The translations under genes were made by a program, and so were the position numbers. Positions 1 through 7,314 of a stretch of DNA of 44,603 nt are shown here, piece after piece (the stretch's first letter is position 1; the number at the start of each line of letters is the position of its first letter). Source of the stretch: DASYLJ01 sp964432595 (GTDB lineage: Bacteria > Desulfobacterota > Binatia > DP-6); NCBI GenBank assembly GCA_964432595.1, contig CAYSOF010000038.1:1-44603 (forward strand), in the 5' to 3' direction. The notes beneath the pieces were generated by a model, which saw only the letters and a list, made by a program, of their open reading frames with translations, had not been told where the DNA came from and ran no database searches.

Positions 1-500
1 GACCACGTGCTCGCCATCGCTCGGACCGCGTGTCCGCCTTCGTCGGAATCCGCAACCGCTACGCTTGCGACGACGTATTTGTTGAACGCCTCGTTGTTGG
101 CCGCGTTCAGGATCAGGCGCGGCTGCATGTCCTTCTCGCCGAGTTCCGTGCTGCCGATGAAGCGGTACTGAATCTGCTTCGCGTCGTCCTGGTGCTGGGA
201 GTACTGCTGAAGCCAGCTTCGCGTCGCCGCGAGGAACAGCACGGTCGTGGCAAGGCGTTGCTGCCCATCGAGGACACTCAGCGTGTCGTCACCCGAGGCG
301 CTATCCTTCATGAACACCATGAGGCCGAGGAAATAGAAGGTGTCGTTCCTCGCCAAGGCATCCTCGATGTCATCGAAAAGCTGCCGAACCTCGTCCTCTG
401 TCCAAGAGTAGTCGCGCTGGTGGTTTGGCACGATGAAACGGCCATCGGCGAGAAGCTTGCCGATCCCGGAAGCGGGAAACTCCGATATCCCCTGCGGCAT
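1..500 (-). CDS. DUF262 (GmrSD-type) protein, N-terminal part, cut by the window edge
   Basis: The frame is open from an ATG at 500 to the window edge, giving 166 residues without a stop. Visible DUF262 hallmarks are the segment VPNHQRDYSW (residues 24-33), the following acidic helix (LFDDIEDAL), FLGLMVF, and VLDGQQRLATTVLFL around residues 77-91, which is the ParB/DndB-like DGQQR nucleotide-binding or cleavage motif. DUF262 is the N-terminal half of GmrSD type IV restriction enzymes, which cut modified phage DNA, and is common in defence islands. The C-terminal DUF1524/HNH half, if present, lies outside the window, so nuclease function cannot be confirmed. The ATG sits 3 bases after the stop of the upstream HTH gene, so the two form an operon. 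Family assignment is firm; substrate is unknown. Confidence 0.88.
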   Translation of the reverse strand, partial: MPQGISEFPASGIGKLLADGRFIVPNHQRDYSWTEDEVRQLFDDIEDALARNDTFYFLGLMVFMKDSASGDDTLSVLDGQQRLATTVLFLAATRSWLQQYSQHQDDAKQIQYRFIGSTELGEKDMQPRLILNAANNEAFNKYVVASVAVADSDEGGHAVRAMASTW

Positions 501-503
501 GGC

Positions 504-752
504 CTACTCCTCGCTTTCGCGCGCTTCGCGAAGCTGCTCAATCAACTGCCGATAGAAGCCCACGCGTGACTCCGCCAGCCGAATGACGGCATTCCGCCAG
601 TCGTCAGGCGGCGCTCGATGCGCCGCCGCCGCCGATGACAGTCGGGCTTGCCGAATGGACGCGACGGACACGCCTAGAGCTTTGGCCAGATCGGCGTGCT
701 TGACGCTGGAGAACAGGGCATCCGTGGCGCGTCGGAAGGTCACTGTATGCAC
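504..752 (-). CDS. Small HTH protein upstream of the DUF262 gene
   Basis: This is an 82-residue protein. Residues about 18-40 (HADLAKALGVSVASIRQARL) have the spacing of a helix-turn-helix, followed by a charged C-terminal helix ending in EARESEE. It starts at GTG 752 or at a second in-frame GTG at 743; neither has a strong ribosome site. It ends 3 bases before the DUF262 start, so it is probably co-transcribed. A likely role is autoregulation of the operon, since a dyad covers its start. An accessory-subunit role in the DUF262 system is an alternative. The family is not recognised beyond the HTH. Confidence 0.7.
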   Translation of the reverse strand: MHTVTFRRATDALFSSVKHADLAKALGVSVASIRQARLSSAAAAHRAPPDDWRNAVIRLAESRVGFYRQLIEQLREARESEE

Positions 753-794
753 TCTAGTAGACGACGGGCAGGCCGTCTATTGCGATGCATACAG
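743..794. promoter_or_regulatory. Concentric inverted repeat, candidate operator for the divergent genes
   Basis: Two perfect inverted repeats share one centre (768.5). The outer arms are 9 bp, ACTGTATGC-type (743-751 against 786-794); the inner arms are TAGACG/CGTCTA (758-763 against 774-779). The element overlaps the 5' end of the HTH gene and lies between it and the divergent phosphoribosyltransferase-like gene, as expected for an operator bound by the HTH protein. The sequence shows the symmetry; binding is an inference. Confidence 0.5.
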
Positions 795-1295
795 CCTACG
801 ATTGCGCCGCTTCTCGCATCCCAAGGAGGCGGAGCCACGCAGACACGTCGAGCCCGTCTTTGGCGGCCTAGGGCGATTCAGACCGCCGCGGAACAGTTTC
901 GCGGAGCACTCAATCCCGATTGGCTCAGGGAAGCGACGGTCGTGCCGGTGCCACCATCCAAGGCGCTGGACCATCCGGAGTACGACGACCGAATGCTCCA
1001 GGTCGCGCGGCTGATATCCCCGTCCTTGGCCGTGCGGGAGCTTGTTCGTCAGCGAGAGACTCTGCCCGCGGCGCACGAATCATCCCACCATCGCCCCCGA
1101 CCGGAAGAACTCGCGGCCCACTACGAGATCATCGAAGACGTTGCGAACCCAACGCCGACGTCCATCGGTGTGCTCGACGACGTACTCACGAACGGGAGCC
1201 ACTTCCTCGCCATGAAGCAGGTCCTGTCGGCCTGTTTCCCTAGCATTCCGATCATCGGCCTTTTCGTTGCGCGCCGCGTTCCGACTGACGAGTAG
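747..1295 (+). CDS. Phosphoribosyltransferase-like protein, 5' end uncertain (possible frameshift)
   Basis: The reliable part begins near 868 (AIQTAAEQFRGAL...). It contains ATVVPVPPSK, the segment YDDRMLQVAR, and IGVLDDVLTNGSHF, which matches the PRPP-loop pattern of type I phosphoribosyltransferases (hydrophobic-DD-hydrophobic-T-x-G). It ends in IIGLFVARRVP. The family resembles ComF-like phosphoribosyltransferases found next to DUF262-type genes. The first 40 residues from ATG 747 are arginine-rich and look non-native. Another frame over about 745-866 reads more naturally (LVDDGQAVYCDAY), so a single-base frameshift near 866 is plausible. A strong AAGGAGG at 823-829 has no usable start downstream. 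The gene is divergent from the HTH-DUF262 operon, and the two share the dyad. Confidence 0.6.
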   Translation: MHSSRRRAGRLLRCIQPTIAPLLASQGGGATQTRRARLWRPRAIQTAAEQFRGALNPDWLREATVVPVPPSKALDHPEYDDRMLQVARLISPSLAVRELVRQRETLPAAHESSHHRPRPEELAAHYEIIEDVANPTPTSIGVLDDVLTNGSHFLAMKQVLSACFPSIPIIGLFVARRVPTDE

Positions 1296-1718
1296 TCATC
1301 GACGATCTTGCCTTGCCCACCAAACCCGCCACACGCGGCCCGCGATGAGCCCGAGTGATCGCTAGTCCGTGGCCCGCAATCCCTCGGGCCTGCTAGAACC
1401 ATCTCTTCCTCGGGTGGCCAGCCTGCCGAGTCTCGAATGGCGACCGTTCGGTGAGGCGCGTTTTCCTATCGGGCGACGACCGAGTTCTGCGCATCGTCGC
1501 CCGGCACTCCCAGCTGTCACGCCCTGAGTGAAGATCGCGTCACGGCCGCCATCAGCCGGAGTGTGCCCAGAGCGGCGTTCCCGGCTCGCCCCACTTGGCG
1601 CACGCTGGCAAGCGGATGCGACCACCTTGAACGGTGCGGACACGCCGCGTTCCCATGGAAGGCAGCCGAACCCACTCTGAACCGCTCCGGTCTTCCGAGA
1701 GGCTCTATGGTAGGCGGA
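1296..1718. other. Stretch without a supported gene
   Basis: There are 423 bases between the phosphoribosyltransferase-like gene and the small minus-strand gene. Every open frame here is short, rich in Arg and Ser, and has no ribosome site or recognisable motif. No repeat or hairpin stood out. It may be decayed sequence of the accessory segment. Confidence 0.6.
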
Positions 1719-1898
1719 CTACTTCGGGTTGCGGACTGTCCGCTCAAGGAGCTGTACGTAGTTCGCCACGACGGACTCGGTAGCACTCGCGGCTGCCTTC
1801 ATCAGATTCGCTACCGTCCGGTCTACTTCAGAAGCGACCTCAGGCTCCGGTGGCTTCATCTGCGCGAGTGCATCCGCAGGCTCTTCCTCTCCCGGCAT
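1719..1898 (-). CDS. 59-residue small protein downstream of the membrane GAF-like gene
   Basis: The protein runs from MPGEEEPADALAQMKPP to LLERTVRNPK, with an acidic start and an amphipathic helical second half (residues about 20-55). It has no transmembrane segment or known motif. A perfect AGGAGG lies 4 bases before the ATG at 1898 and overlaps the TAG stop of the preceding gene (1907-1909), so the two genes are translationally coupled. The ribosome site and coupling are the main reasons to call it real despite its size. Function is unknown; a dedicated partner of the membrane protein is the natural guess. Confidence 0.72.
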   Translation of the reverse strand: MPGEEEPADALAQMKPPEPEVASEVDRTVANLMKAAASATESVVANYVQLLERTVRNPK

Positions 1899-1906
1899 TC
1901 CGCCTC

Positions 1907-2905
1907 CTACGCCCCTTGGCGCTGTATGCAGTTCCAGCGCCGGACCTCAAACACAATCCGACGCCCGAACGTGTCGAACAGGTAGTTCAGGTCGACCGCT
2001 TGGTCCTGAGTGAATCCGTTCTCCACGCGACAGTCCGCGCAGATGACGCCAATGCAGGGATCACCGCCGGCTAACGGAACGACGCGGTCGATGACCGGAT
2101 ATGCAATGATCGAACGAATCTCACGTTCCTGGCCATGGTAGAAAGACACGAAGCGCGGCTGTGGCTGGGCCAGTTCAGTGATGGTGTCCGGGATGATGAC
2201 CGTCTGCTGGATACGCCAAGCGTGCGATGCGATGGAGTCGCCATCCTTGCTGAGGTGCTCGTTCGTTTTGTCAAGTCCCACCGACTTCGGCGGTTGCCCC
2301 TCGCTGTTGAGCACGGCTTTTAGGACGAGGTGCCTCGACTGGGGATTTGTTGCGAAGAACGCGACTTGGAACTGCTTTCCCTCCGGAAGATCCGCATACC
2401 CTGCGAGGAACCGGTAGAAGAGCGCGATGATTCGCTGAACGTTGCGGCTGAGGTTGTCGTGCCCTTCGAGATGCTTCTGGCGGGTGGTGGCGTCGGTGGC
2501 GTTCATGGCCTCAACGTACCCAACCGACTTATCGAGGACGAGCTCGTTGATGACGCTGTTGAGATGCACGAAAAACTGCATCCGCAGCTTCCAGAAGGCG
2601 GCGCTCTTCTCTGCCTCGGACAACTGGTTCTGCACCGCGCGAAGCCTTGCGTCCTTCTCGTGGGCGGCGGCCTCGTCCCATACCTTCGCGACATACGCGG
2701 CCAGCGGGATCAGGACAGTGAATACCACGGCCGCTGCGAACGCGACCTTGCGGGCTGGCCCGGGGAGAAGTTCTGGCCAAGCGCGCTGAAGAAAAATCGT
2801 CAGCGCGCCGAGAGTCGGGACGAATACCTTGAAGCCGGTTTGCAACCACGGCGAGTCTCGGTAGACCTCTCGCGGCTTGCGTCTCGTCTCACTCGACACG
2901 GTCAA
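1907..2905 (-). CDS. Membrane protein with two TM helices, coiled coil and C-terminal GAF-like domain
   Basis: The protein is about 332 residues. Two hydrophobic helices occupy roughly residues 26-44 and 52-72, with a short loop between. A charged coiled coil follows (about 78-115), then a helical linker and a C-terminal domain (about 200-325) with the alternation of a GAF fold: TVIIPDTITE, IRSIIAYPVI, CIGVICADCRV, then a helix LNYLFDTFGRRIVFEV. GAF domains sense small ligands, so a membrane-anchored sensor is likely. No kinase, cyclase or nuclease domain is attached. It starts at TTG 2905 or GTG 2899 without a clear ribosome site, and is followed by the coupled 59-residue gene. Its place in an accessory segment beside DUF262 suggests a defence or stress role, which is an inference. 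Confidence 0.75.
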   Translation of the reverse strand: MTVSSETRRKPREVYRDSPWLQTGFKVFVPTLGALTIFLQRAWPELLPGPARKVAFAAAVVFTVLIPLAAYVAKVWDEAAAHEKDARLRAVQNQLSEAEKSAAFWKLRMQFFVHLNSVINELVLDKSVGYVEAMNATDATTRQKHLEGHDNLSRNVQRIIALFYRFLAGYADLPEGKQFQVAFFATNPQSRHLVLKAVLNSEGQPPKSVGLDKTNEHLSKDGDSIASHAWRIQQTVIIPDTITELAQPQPRFVSFYHGQEREIRSIIAYPVIDRVVPLAGGDPCIGVICADCRVENGFTQDQAVDLNYLFDTFGRRIVFEVRRWNCIQRQGA

Positions 2906-3269
2906 CTAGGCTGGGACGAGACTAGGTGCGTCGCCTAAGCTGCACGGCGGGTGCCTTTCTACCAGTAATGGAGACCCTCTACGCGATGCGCATGCCGCTG
3001 TAAAGCGCAGCCGGTGCATTGTCGACCACGCTACCGCATGCCCGACCTGAGGGAACCGCTGTTGCTGCCATCAGCCGTTGATATCCCACGCCGAGACGGG
3101 GACGCCCGAATACCTCCCGGACGGGCGATCTGTGGTGACGTCGTTCAGGCCGGCAGGCTTTCAGGTGCTGTTCGTCGTAAGTGCTCCGTGCGGGCGCAGC
3201 GAGTTGCGACATCCACGTCCGCAGAGCATGGCAACGGTCACTGCTCGCTTGCCCAACGAAGCCTGGAGC
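2906..3269. other. Stretch without a supported gene
   Basis: These 364 bases lie between the start of the membrane protein and the recognisable 3' part of the lipoprotein pseudogene. They may contain the promoter of the GAF-like gene and a decayed C-terminus of the pseudogene. No convincing reading frame, repeat or RNA was found. Confidence 0.5.
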
Positions 3270-3821
3270 GCAGACCACGGATGGCATCGTCCGGCGATCG
3301 CGGGTGAGCCGCGCAACCTCTACGTCGAGGAAGCGTGCCAGTCGTGCGCGCGCGTTCGGCGACGCATCGCTGTATGTCCCGATGAGAGTTTCGAGCTCGC
3401 GGAGCTGCGCTATGAGGTTGCGTGGCGCAACGTCCGGAACGAGATCCTGATCAAACGAGGGGCGGCTCCCATTGTCGATGTCGCGCCTCAGCACAACCCG
3501 GCCTTGCAGACGGAGAGATCGACACCGGGTCGAAGACAATCCAAGGGGATCGGTAGTTGCAGCCACCCGGGCATTCTGTAGACGCCTTCCGCGTCGGTGC
3601 GGGCCACATCGAGATGAAGGAGGGCCTCACCGGGGTGACCGATGGACATCAGCTTGATCGTCGTGAAGGCGACGACCACTGCATCTCCTACTGGCAGCGG
3701 AGTTGTCACGGCCATGGGTCGCGTCGACGGCGAGTACGCGCCCGCTGATTGGCAACCCCACGGCGGCGCAGGCGGAGATGACGCAGAACGTGAGGAGCGC
3801 GACGGCCATGTCCTTCCGCAT
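3270..3821 (-). pseudogene. Lipoprotein with carboxypeptidase-regulatory-like domain, broken by two frameshifts
   Basis: The original product can be followed across three frames. Part 1, from ATG 3821, is a lipoprotein signal (MAVALLTFCVIS-A-C, lipobox ISAC) leading into GLPISGRVLAVDAT. Part 2, from about 3712 down to 3489, is TPLPVGDAVVVAFTT...LDVARTDAEGVYRMPGW, the typical beta-sandwich repeat of carboxypeptidase-regulatory-like domains (GRV..D..T..P..GA.V...T...G.Y). Part 3, below about 3500, is RRDIDNGSRPSFDQDLVPD followed by a long helix. The breaks fall near 3710 and 3490-3510. Two shifts in one gene argue for genuine decay rather than sequencing error. The gene sits between the GAF-like gene and tRNA-Leu. 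Confidence 0.7.
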
Positions 3822-4044
3822 GCGACCAGGGTGCTGCCAAACGGCTCGTGTTCCGAACCGCGCAGCTTGCAGTCTAGGTGCGTGCCAGAACTCGTCGATG
3901 CGACCTGCGATGGCGATCCGCCCTTCGCGCGGGCCGACCAGAGCGCCAGTCCACATGCGGCCGTGGGCACAATCCTGGGCACAGTACCCACATGCCGAGC
4001 GCGCGCCCTCCCGATGAGCAAGCCAACCGCGTGAGATCGTTAAT

Positions 4045-4127
4045 GCCGAGGAGGGGAATCGAACCCCTAAGGCCTTGCGGCCGGGCGATTTTGAGTCGCC
4101 TGCGTCTGCCAGTTCCGCCACCTCGGC
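4045..4127 (-). tRNA. tRNA-Leu (anticodon CAA)
   Basis: It is 83 nt with acceptor stem GCCGAGG/CCTCGGC and discriminator A. The anticodon stem GGCGA/TCGCC carries the loop CTCAAAA (anticodon CAA). It has a long variable arm as in class II tRNAs and a T-arm with GGTTCGATTCC. The 3' CCA is not encoded. Its 3' end faces the low-GC accessory segment to the left, the usual geometry for integrase-mediated insertion at a tRNA. No second copy of the 3' end was found in the window. Confidence 0.95.
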
Positions 4128-4228
4128 GCGGTGTACGTGGGCCGTCTATCCAGACCGGTCGATGGCCGTCAACCGCGGGTCATCATCTATGCCTTGACCG
4201 GTGAGGCGCCCCTGTGGGAACCGCCTGC

Positions 4229-5851
4229 ATGCTCCGGTTCCGGCGGGTCCTCCCGCCCGTCATCGCATTCGCCTGGGCGGCGCTGCTCGTTTCGTCCGCC
4301 GCGGCCCAGGCCGCGCCCACCATCACGTTCGACTCGGTGCCGTTCGGGCACGTCTTCGTGCAGGGCGAATCGCCGGTCATCGACGTCACGGTCACCGCCG
4401 ACGCCGACGGCCACCGCGGGCGACTCGTCCTGCTCGCGATCGACGCCTATGGCCGCCGCGCCGGCCGCCTCACCAGCGGCATCGACCTCGCGCCCGGCAC
4501 CAGCACGACGGTGCCGTTCACGCTCCAGCCGCGCGGGCTCGGCCACTTCGACATCATCGCCTCGCTCTCCGGACGCGGCGCCAAGGTGCAGCAGGTGACG
4601 GCCGCGGCGATCGTTCCGCCGATCGTCGACACACCCGCGGAGAATTCGGCGGTCGGCTACTTCGTCTACCCGGTGGGCGACGAGTGGACGCGTGCCGACG
4701 AGATCGCGTCGCAGATGCGCCGCCTCGGCATCCGGTGGGTTCGCTACGGCTTCCACGGCTGGGACGACGCCCGGCCCGTCGCGCTGGATCCCTCCGATCC
4801 GGCATGGCTCGACTCCGCCATCTACGAGCGCTGGGTCGATGCGTTCCGCGGACAAGGCATCGAGGTGCTCGCGGCGGTGTTCGGCCTCCCACGCTGGGCG
4901 TCGTCGCAGCCCGACGATGCGACCCCCATCATCACGATACCGCGCTGGTCGATCGTTGCGCCGCGCGACCTCGACGAGTGGGGCGCGATCATGCGCACGC
5001 TCGCGGGCCGGCTGGCCGGCAAGGTTCGACACTGGGAGGTCTGGAACGAGCCGAACCACTACCTCTACTGGCAATCGACCGCGGCCGACTTCGCGGCGCT
5101 CGTCCGCGAAACCGCCCAAGCCGTCCGCGACGTCGACCCCACGGCGCTCGTCGCCCTCGGATACGCCCCGAGCGAGTACGGACCGTTCGAGCGCGAGGTC
5201 ATCGAGACCGCCGGTGACGAGATCGACGTGTTCGGCTGGCACTACGCGCAGCGCGCCAACGTCGAAGAGGGACTCGCGCTGCTGCCGCAGCTGCGGCCCG
5301 GCGCCGTCGTCTGGGACACCGAGGCCACCGGCGCGCCCCGCCGGCACGTCAACCGCTGGCTCGAGGAGCGCGCCGCCGGCGCGCAGCGGATCTTCCCGTT
5401 CGTGTATCGGCTGCCGGACTACGAAGAAGTCACCGGGCTCGAGCGCTTCGGCCGCTATCCCGTCAACGTCGACTACTCGCCGCGCGAGGACGCGCTCGCG
5501 TTGCGCACGCTGAGCGACGCGGTCGGCGATGCGCCGGCCGTCGTGCGCGCCGAGGCCGGCATCGGCTACTCGACCTTCACCGCGCCGAACGGCGTCACGG
5601 TGCTCGTCGACATGAACGAAGGCGACGTCACGTGGCTCGGTGCACCCGGCTTCGATCTGTGGATCGAAGTCCCCGCAGCGGTGACGCGCCTCGACGCCAC
5701 CGATCTCATGGGCAACCAGCGCTCCATCCGCGTCCGCCGCGGCAAGGCGCGCATCCGGTCCTACGGAATCGCCGAGTTCCTGCGCGCCGATCCGCCCGGT
5801 GCGCTGACGAGCGTCCGCGTCACGCGCGTTCGCCAGAAGAAGCGCCGCTGA
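4229..5851 (+). CDS. Secreted TIM-barrel glycoside hydrolase-like protein (GH39/clan A type)
   Basis: The protein is 540 residues from ATG 4229; a GTG at 4214 would only add residues before the signal peptide. A Sec signal (VLPPVIAFAWAALLVSSAAA) ends near residue 28. An N-terminal beta-sandwich follows (about 30-130), then a TIM barrel with HWEVWNEPN: E274 of NEP fits the clan GH-A acid/base. A second glutamate, E365 in VVWDTEATG, is placed as the nucleophile. A C-terminal beta domain closes the protein, with a basic tail (VRQKKRR). It is probably an exported or periplasmic polysaccharide-degrading enzyme; the substrate cannot be read. It is isolated: tRNA-Leu lies upstream and the transport operon is convergent 3 bases away. 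Confidence 0.75.
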   Translation: MLRFRRVLPPVIAFAWAALLVSSAAAQAAPTITFDSVPFGHVFVQGESPVIDVTVTADADGHRGRLVLLAIDAYGRRAGRLTSGIDLAPGTSTTVPFTLQPRGLGHFDIIASLSGRGAKVQQVTAAAIVPPIVDTPAENSAVGYFVYPVGDEWTRADEIASQMRRLGIRWVRYGFHGWDDARPVALDPSDPAWLDSAIYERWVDAFRGQGIEVLAAVFGLPRWASSQPDDATPIITIPRWSIVAPRDLDEWGAIMRTLAGRLAGKVRHWEVWNEPNHYLYWQSTAADFAALVRETAQAVRDVDPTALVALGYAPSEYGPFEREVIETAGDEIDVFGWHYAQRANVEEGLALLPQLRPGAVVWDTEATGAPRRHVNRWLEERAAGAQRIFPFVYRLPDYEEVTGLERFGRYPVNVDYSPREDALALRTLSDAVGDAPAVVRAEAGIGYSTFTAPNGVTVLVDMNEGDVTWLGAPGFDLWIEVPAAVTRLDATDLMGNQRSIRVRRGKARIRSYGIAEFLRADPPGALTSVRVTRVRQKKRR

Positions 5852-5854
5852 GGC

Positions 5855-6400
5855 TCAGCGTAGCGCCGCGGCGACGTCGTCGCGGAATCGCTCGAGCACG
5901 CGTCGCAGCGCCGCACTGAGCGCTTCCGCGACGTCCTTCGGCCGCCGCGTCGCCGCGGGAACCTGCTCCTCGTAGACGTTCTCGACGACGACGTTCGCGC
6001 CGCGCGCCGCCCGCAAGGCCAGCGTCAACGCGCCTGTCGCGTTCTGCCCGTCCTCGACCGCCTCCAGCCGTCGCACGACGCCCTCGACGTCGATCGGCGC
6101 GGCGTCGCCCGGCGGCGAGGCCAGCGCGTCACGCACCGCCTGGCCGACGAGCGCGCGCGGCTGCGCCGCCCAGCGGTGATACAGGTAGTAATCGAGCTGG
6201 TACGGCGACGTGCGATAGGCGAGGCGCGAGCTGGCGTAGGCCTGCTCGGCGGTGAACGGGCCGACGCGAACGGGGGCGGGCATCATGATGGGCTCGCCGG
6301 GCACCGTCAGGAGATACCAGCTCATGTCCGGCGGCGTGCGCGCCAGCGAGCAGCCGGCCATCACCACGGCCAGCCCGAGCAACCAGTGGCGCCGCGTCAC
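5855..6400 (-). CDS. ABC-type transport auxiliary lipoprotein (PqiC/ABC_trans_aux family)
   Basis: The protein is 181 residues. The signal LLGLAVVMAGC gives a lipobox with C17 as the lipidated residue. The body has the family layout: an early VRVGPFTAEQAY strand, the ...RLAYRTSPYQLDYYLYHRWAAQP segment and a C-terminal amphipathic helix. PqiC/YmbA-type lipoproteins anchor MCE transport tunnels at the outer membrane. The gene is the last of the operon; its GTG start overlaps the MlaD stop by 4 bases (GTGA), so translation is coupled. Confidence 0.85.
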   Translation of the reverse strand: MTRRHWLLGLAVVMAGCSLARTPPDMSWYLLTVPGEPIMMPAPVRVGPFTAEQAYASSRLAYRTSPYQLDYYLYHRWAAQPRALVGQAVRDALASPPGDAAPIDVEGVVRRLEAVEDGQNATGALTLALRAARGANVVVENVYEEQVPAATRRPKDVAEALSAALRRVLERFRDDVAAALR

Positions 6401-7314
6401 TCGAACTCCCGCTCCGGCACGTCGCGCCCGCGCAGCAGCAGCGACGGGTCGCCGCGGATCGCATCCACCGTCTCCTCGAGCCGCTGCGTCACCGTGCTGA
6501 GATCCCCGAGCACCGTGCCCACCGAGCCGCTCGTGCTCGACAGCTGCGCGTTGAGCGTCCGCACCAGCTCGCGGATCGCGATGACCGTCTCGTCGACGCG
6601 CTTCACCGTGTCGGTCACGCCGCCGACCAGCTGGTCCTTGTTCGCCTGCAGGTCCGTCAGGATGGAGTCGAGCTTGTGCGCGACGCTCGACACCTGCTTC
6701 ACCAGATCGGCGAGCGTCGTCGTCGTGCCCTGCGCCTGGAACACCTCGAGGCCGCTGCGCAGGCTCGACGCCACCGCCGAGAGGTCGTTCACGAACTGGC
6801 TCAGCTTCTCGTTGTTGCCTTCGTTGAAGACCTTCTCGTCGAGCCGCTGCAGGATGTTGAGCGCGCGGTCCATCATCTCGACGGCGCGGTCGCGGAACTG
6901 CTCGAGCGACGTCACGTCGCCCGCGATCCAGCTGTCCGGTGGCAACAGCGGCTCCTGATCCGAGCCGCCCTGCAGCTGAATGAACTTGATGCCGGTGACG
7001 AGCGAGCCGACGAGCGCCGCGCGCGTGTCCTTCCGGAGCGGCGTGCCCGGCCGCACGTCGAGCACGACCGCGACGCGCGGCGGGATGTCCTCGGTGAGGT
7101 ACAGATCCGCCACGCGTCCGACGGCGACGCCCTGGAACTCGACGGTCGCGCCCGGCGTCAAACCGCTCACCGAACGGTCGAACAGCACGGTGTACTGCGC
7201 GTTGTCGCGGAAGATGTTCGCGCCGGCGATCCAGAGGAGCACGCCCAGCAGCACGGTACCCGTCACGAGGACGAACACGCCGACCAGGATCAGGTCGCTG
7301 CGGTTCCGCCTCAC
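6397..7314 (-). CDS. mlaD: MlaD-like MCE-domain substrate-binding protein
   Basis: The protein is 305 residues from GTG 7314. One N-terminal TM helix (about 8-31) is followed by a single MCE domain (YTVLFDRSVSGLTPGATVEFQGVAVG..., about 38-115). A long predicted coiled coil (about 130-290) then resembles the needle-forming helices of long MCE proteins rather than the short E. coli MlaD. Such proteins ferry phospholipids through the periplasm. The start overlaps the ATPase stop as GTGA, and the stop overlaps the lipoprotein start as GTGA. Confidence 0.9.
   Translation of the reverse strand: MRRNRSDLILVGVFVLVTGTVLLGVLLWIAGANIFRDNAQYTVLFDRSVSGLTPGATVEFQGVAVGRVADLYLTEDIPPRVAVVLDVRPGTPLRKDTRAALVGSLVTGIKFIQLQGGSDQEPLLPPDSWIAGDVTSLEQFRDRAVEMMDRALNILQRLDEKVFNEGNNEKLSQFVNDLSAVASSLRSGLEVFQAQGTTTTLADLVKQVSSVAHKLDSILTDLQANKDQLVGGVTDTVKRVDETVIAIRELVRTLNAQLSSTSGSVGTVLGDLSTVTQRLEETVDAIRGDPSLLLRGRDVPEREFE

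Noticed and set aside
4045..4127. A protein starting MAELADAGDSKS read through the tRNA region
   Set aside because: This is the usual translation artefact of a tRNA-Leu gene; the cloverleaf is complete.
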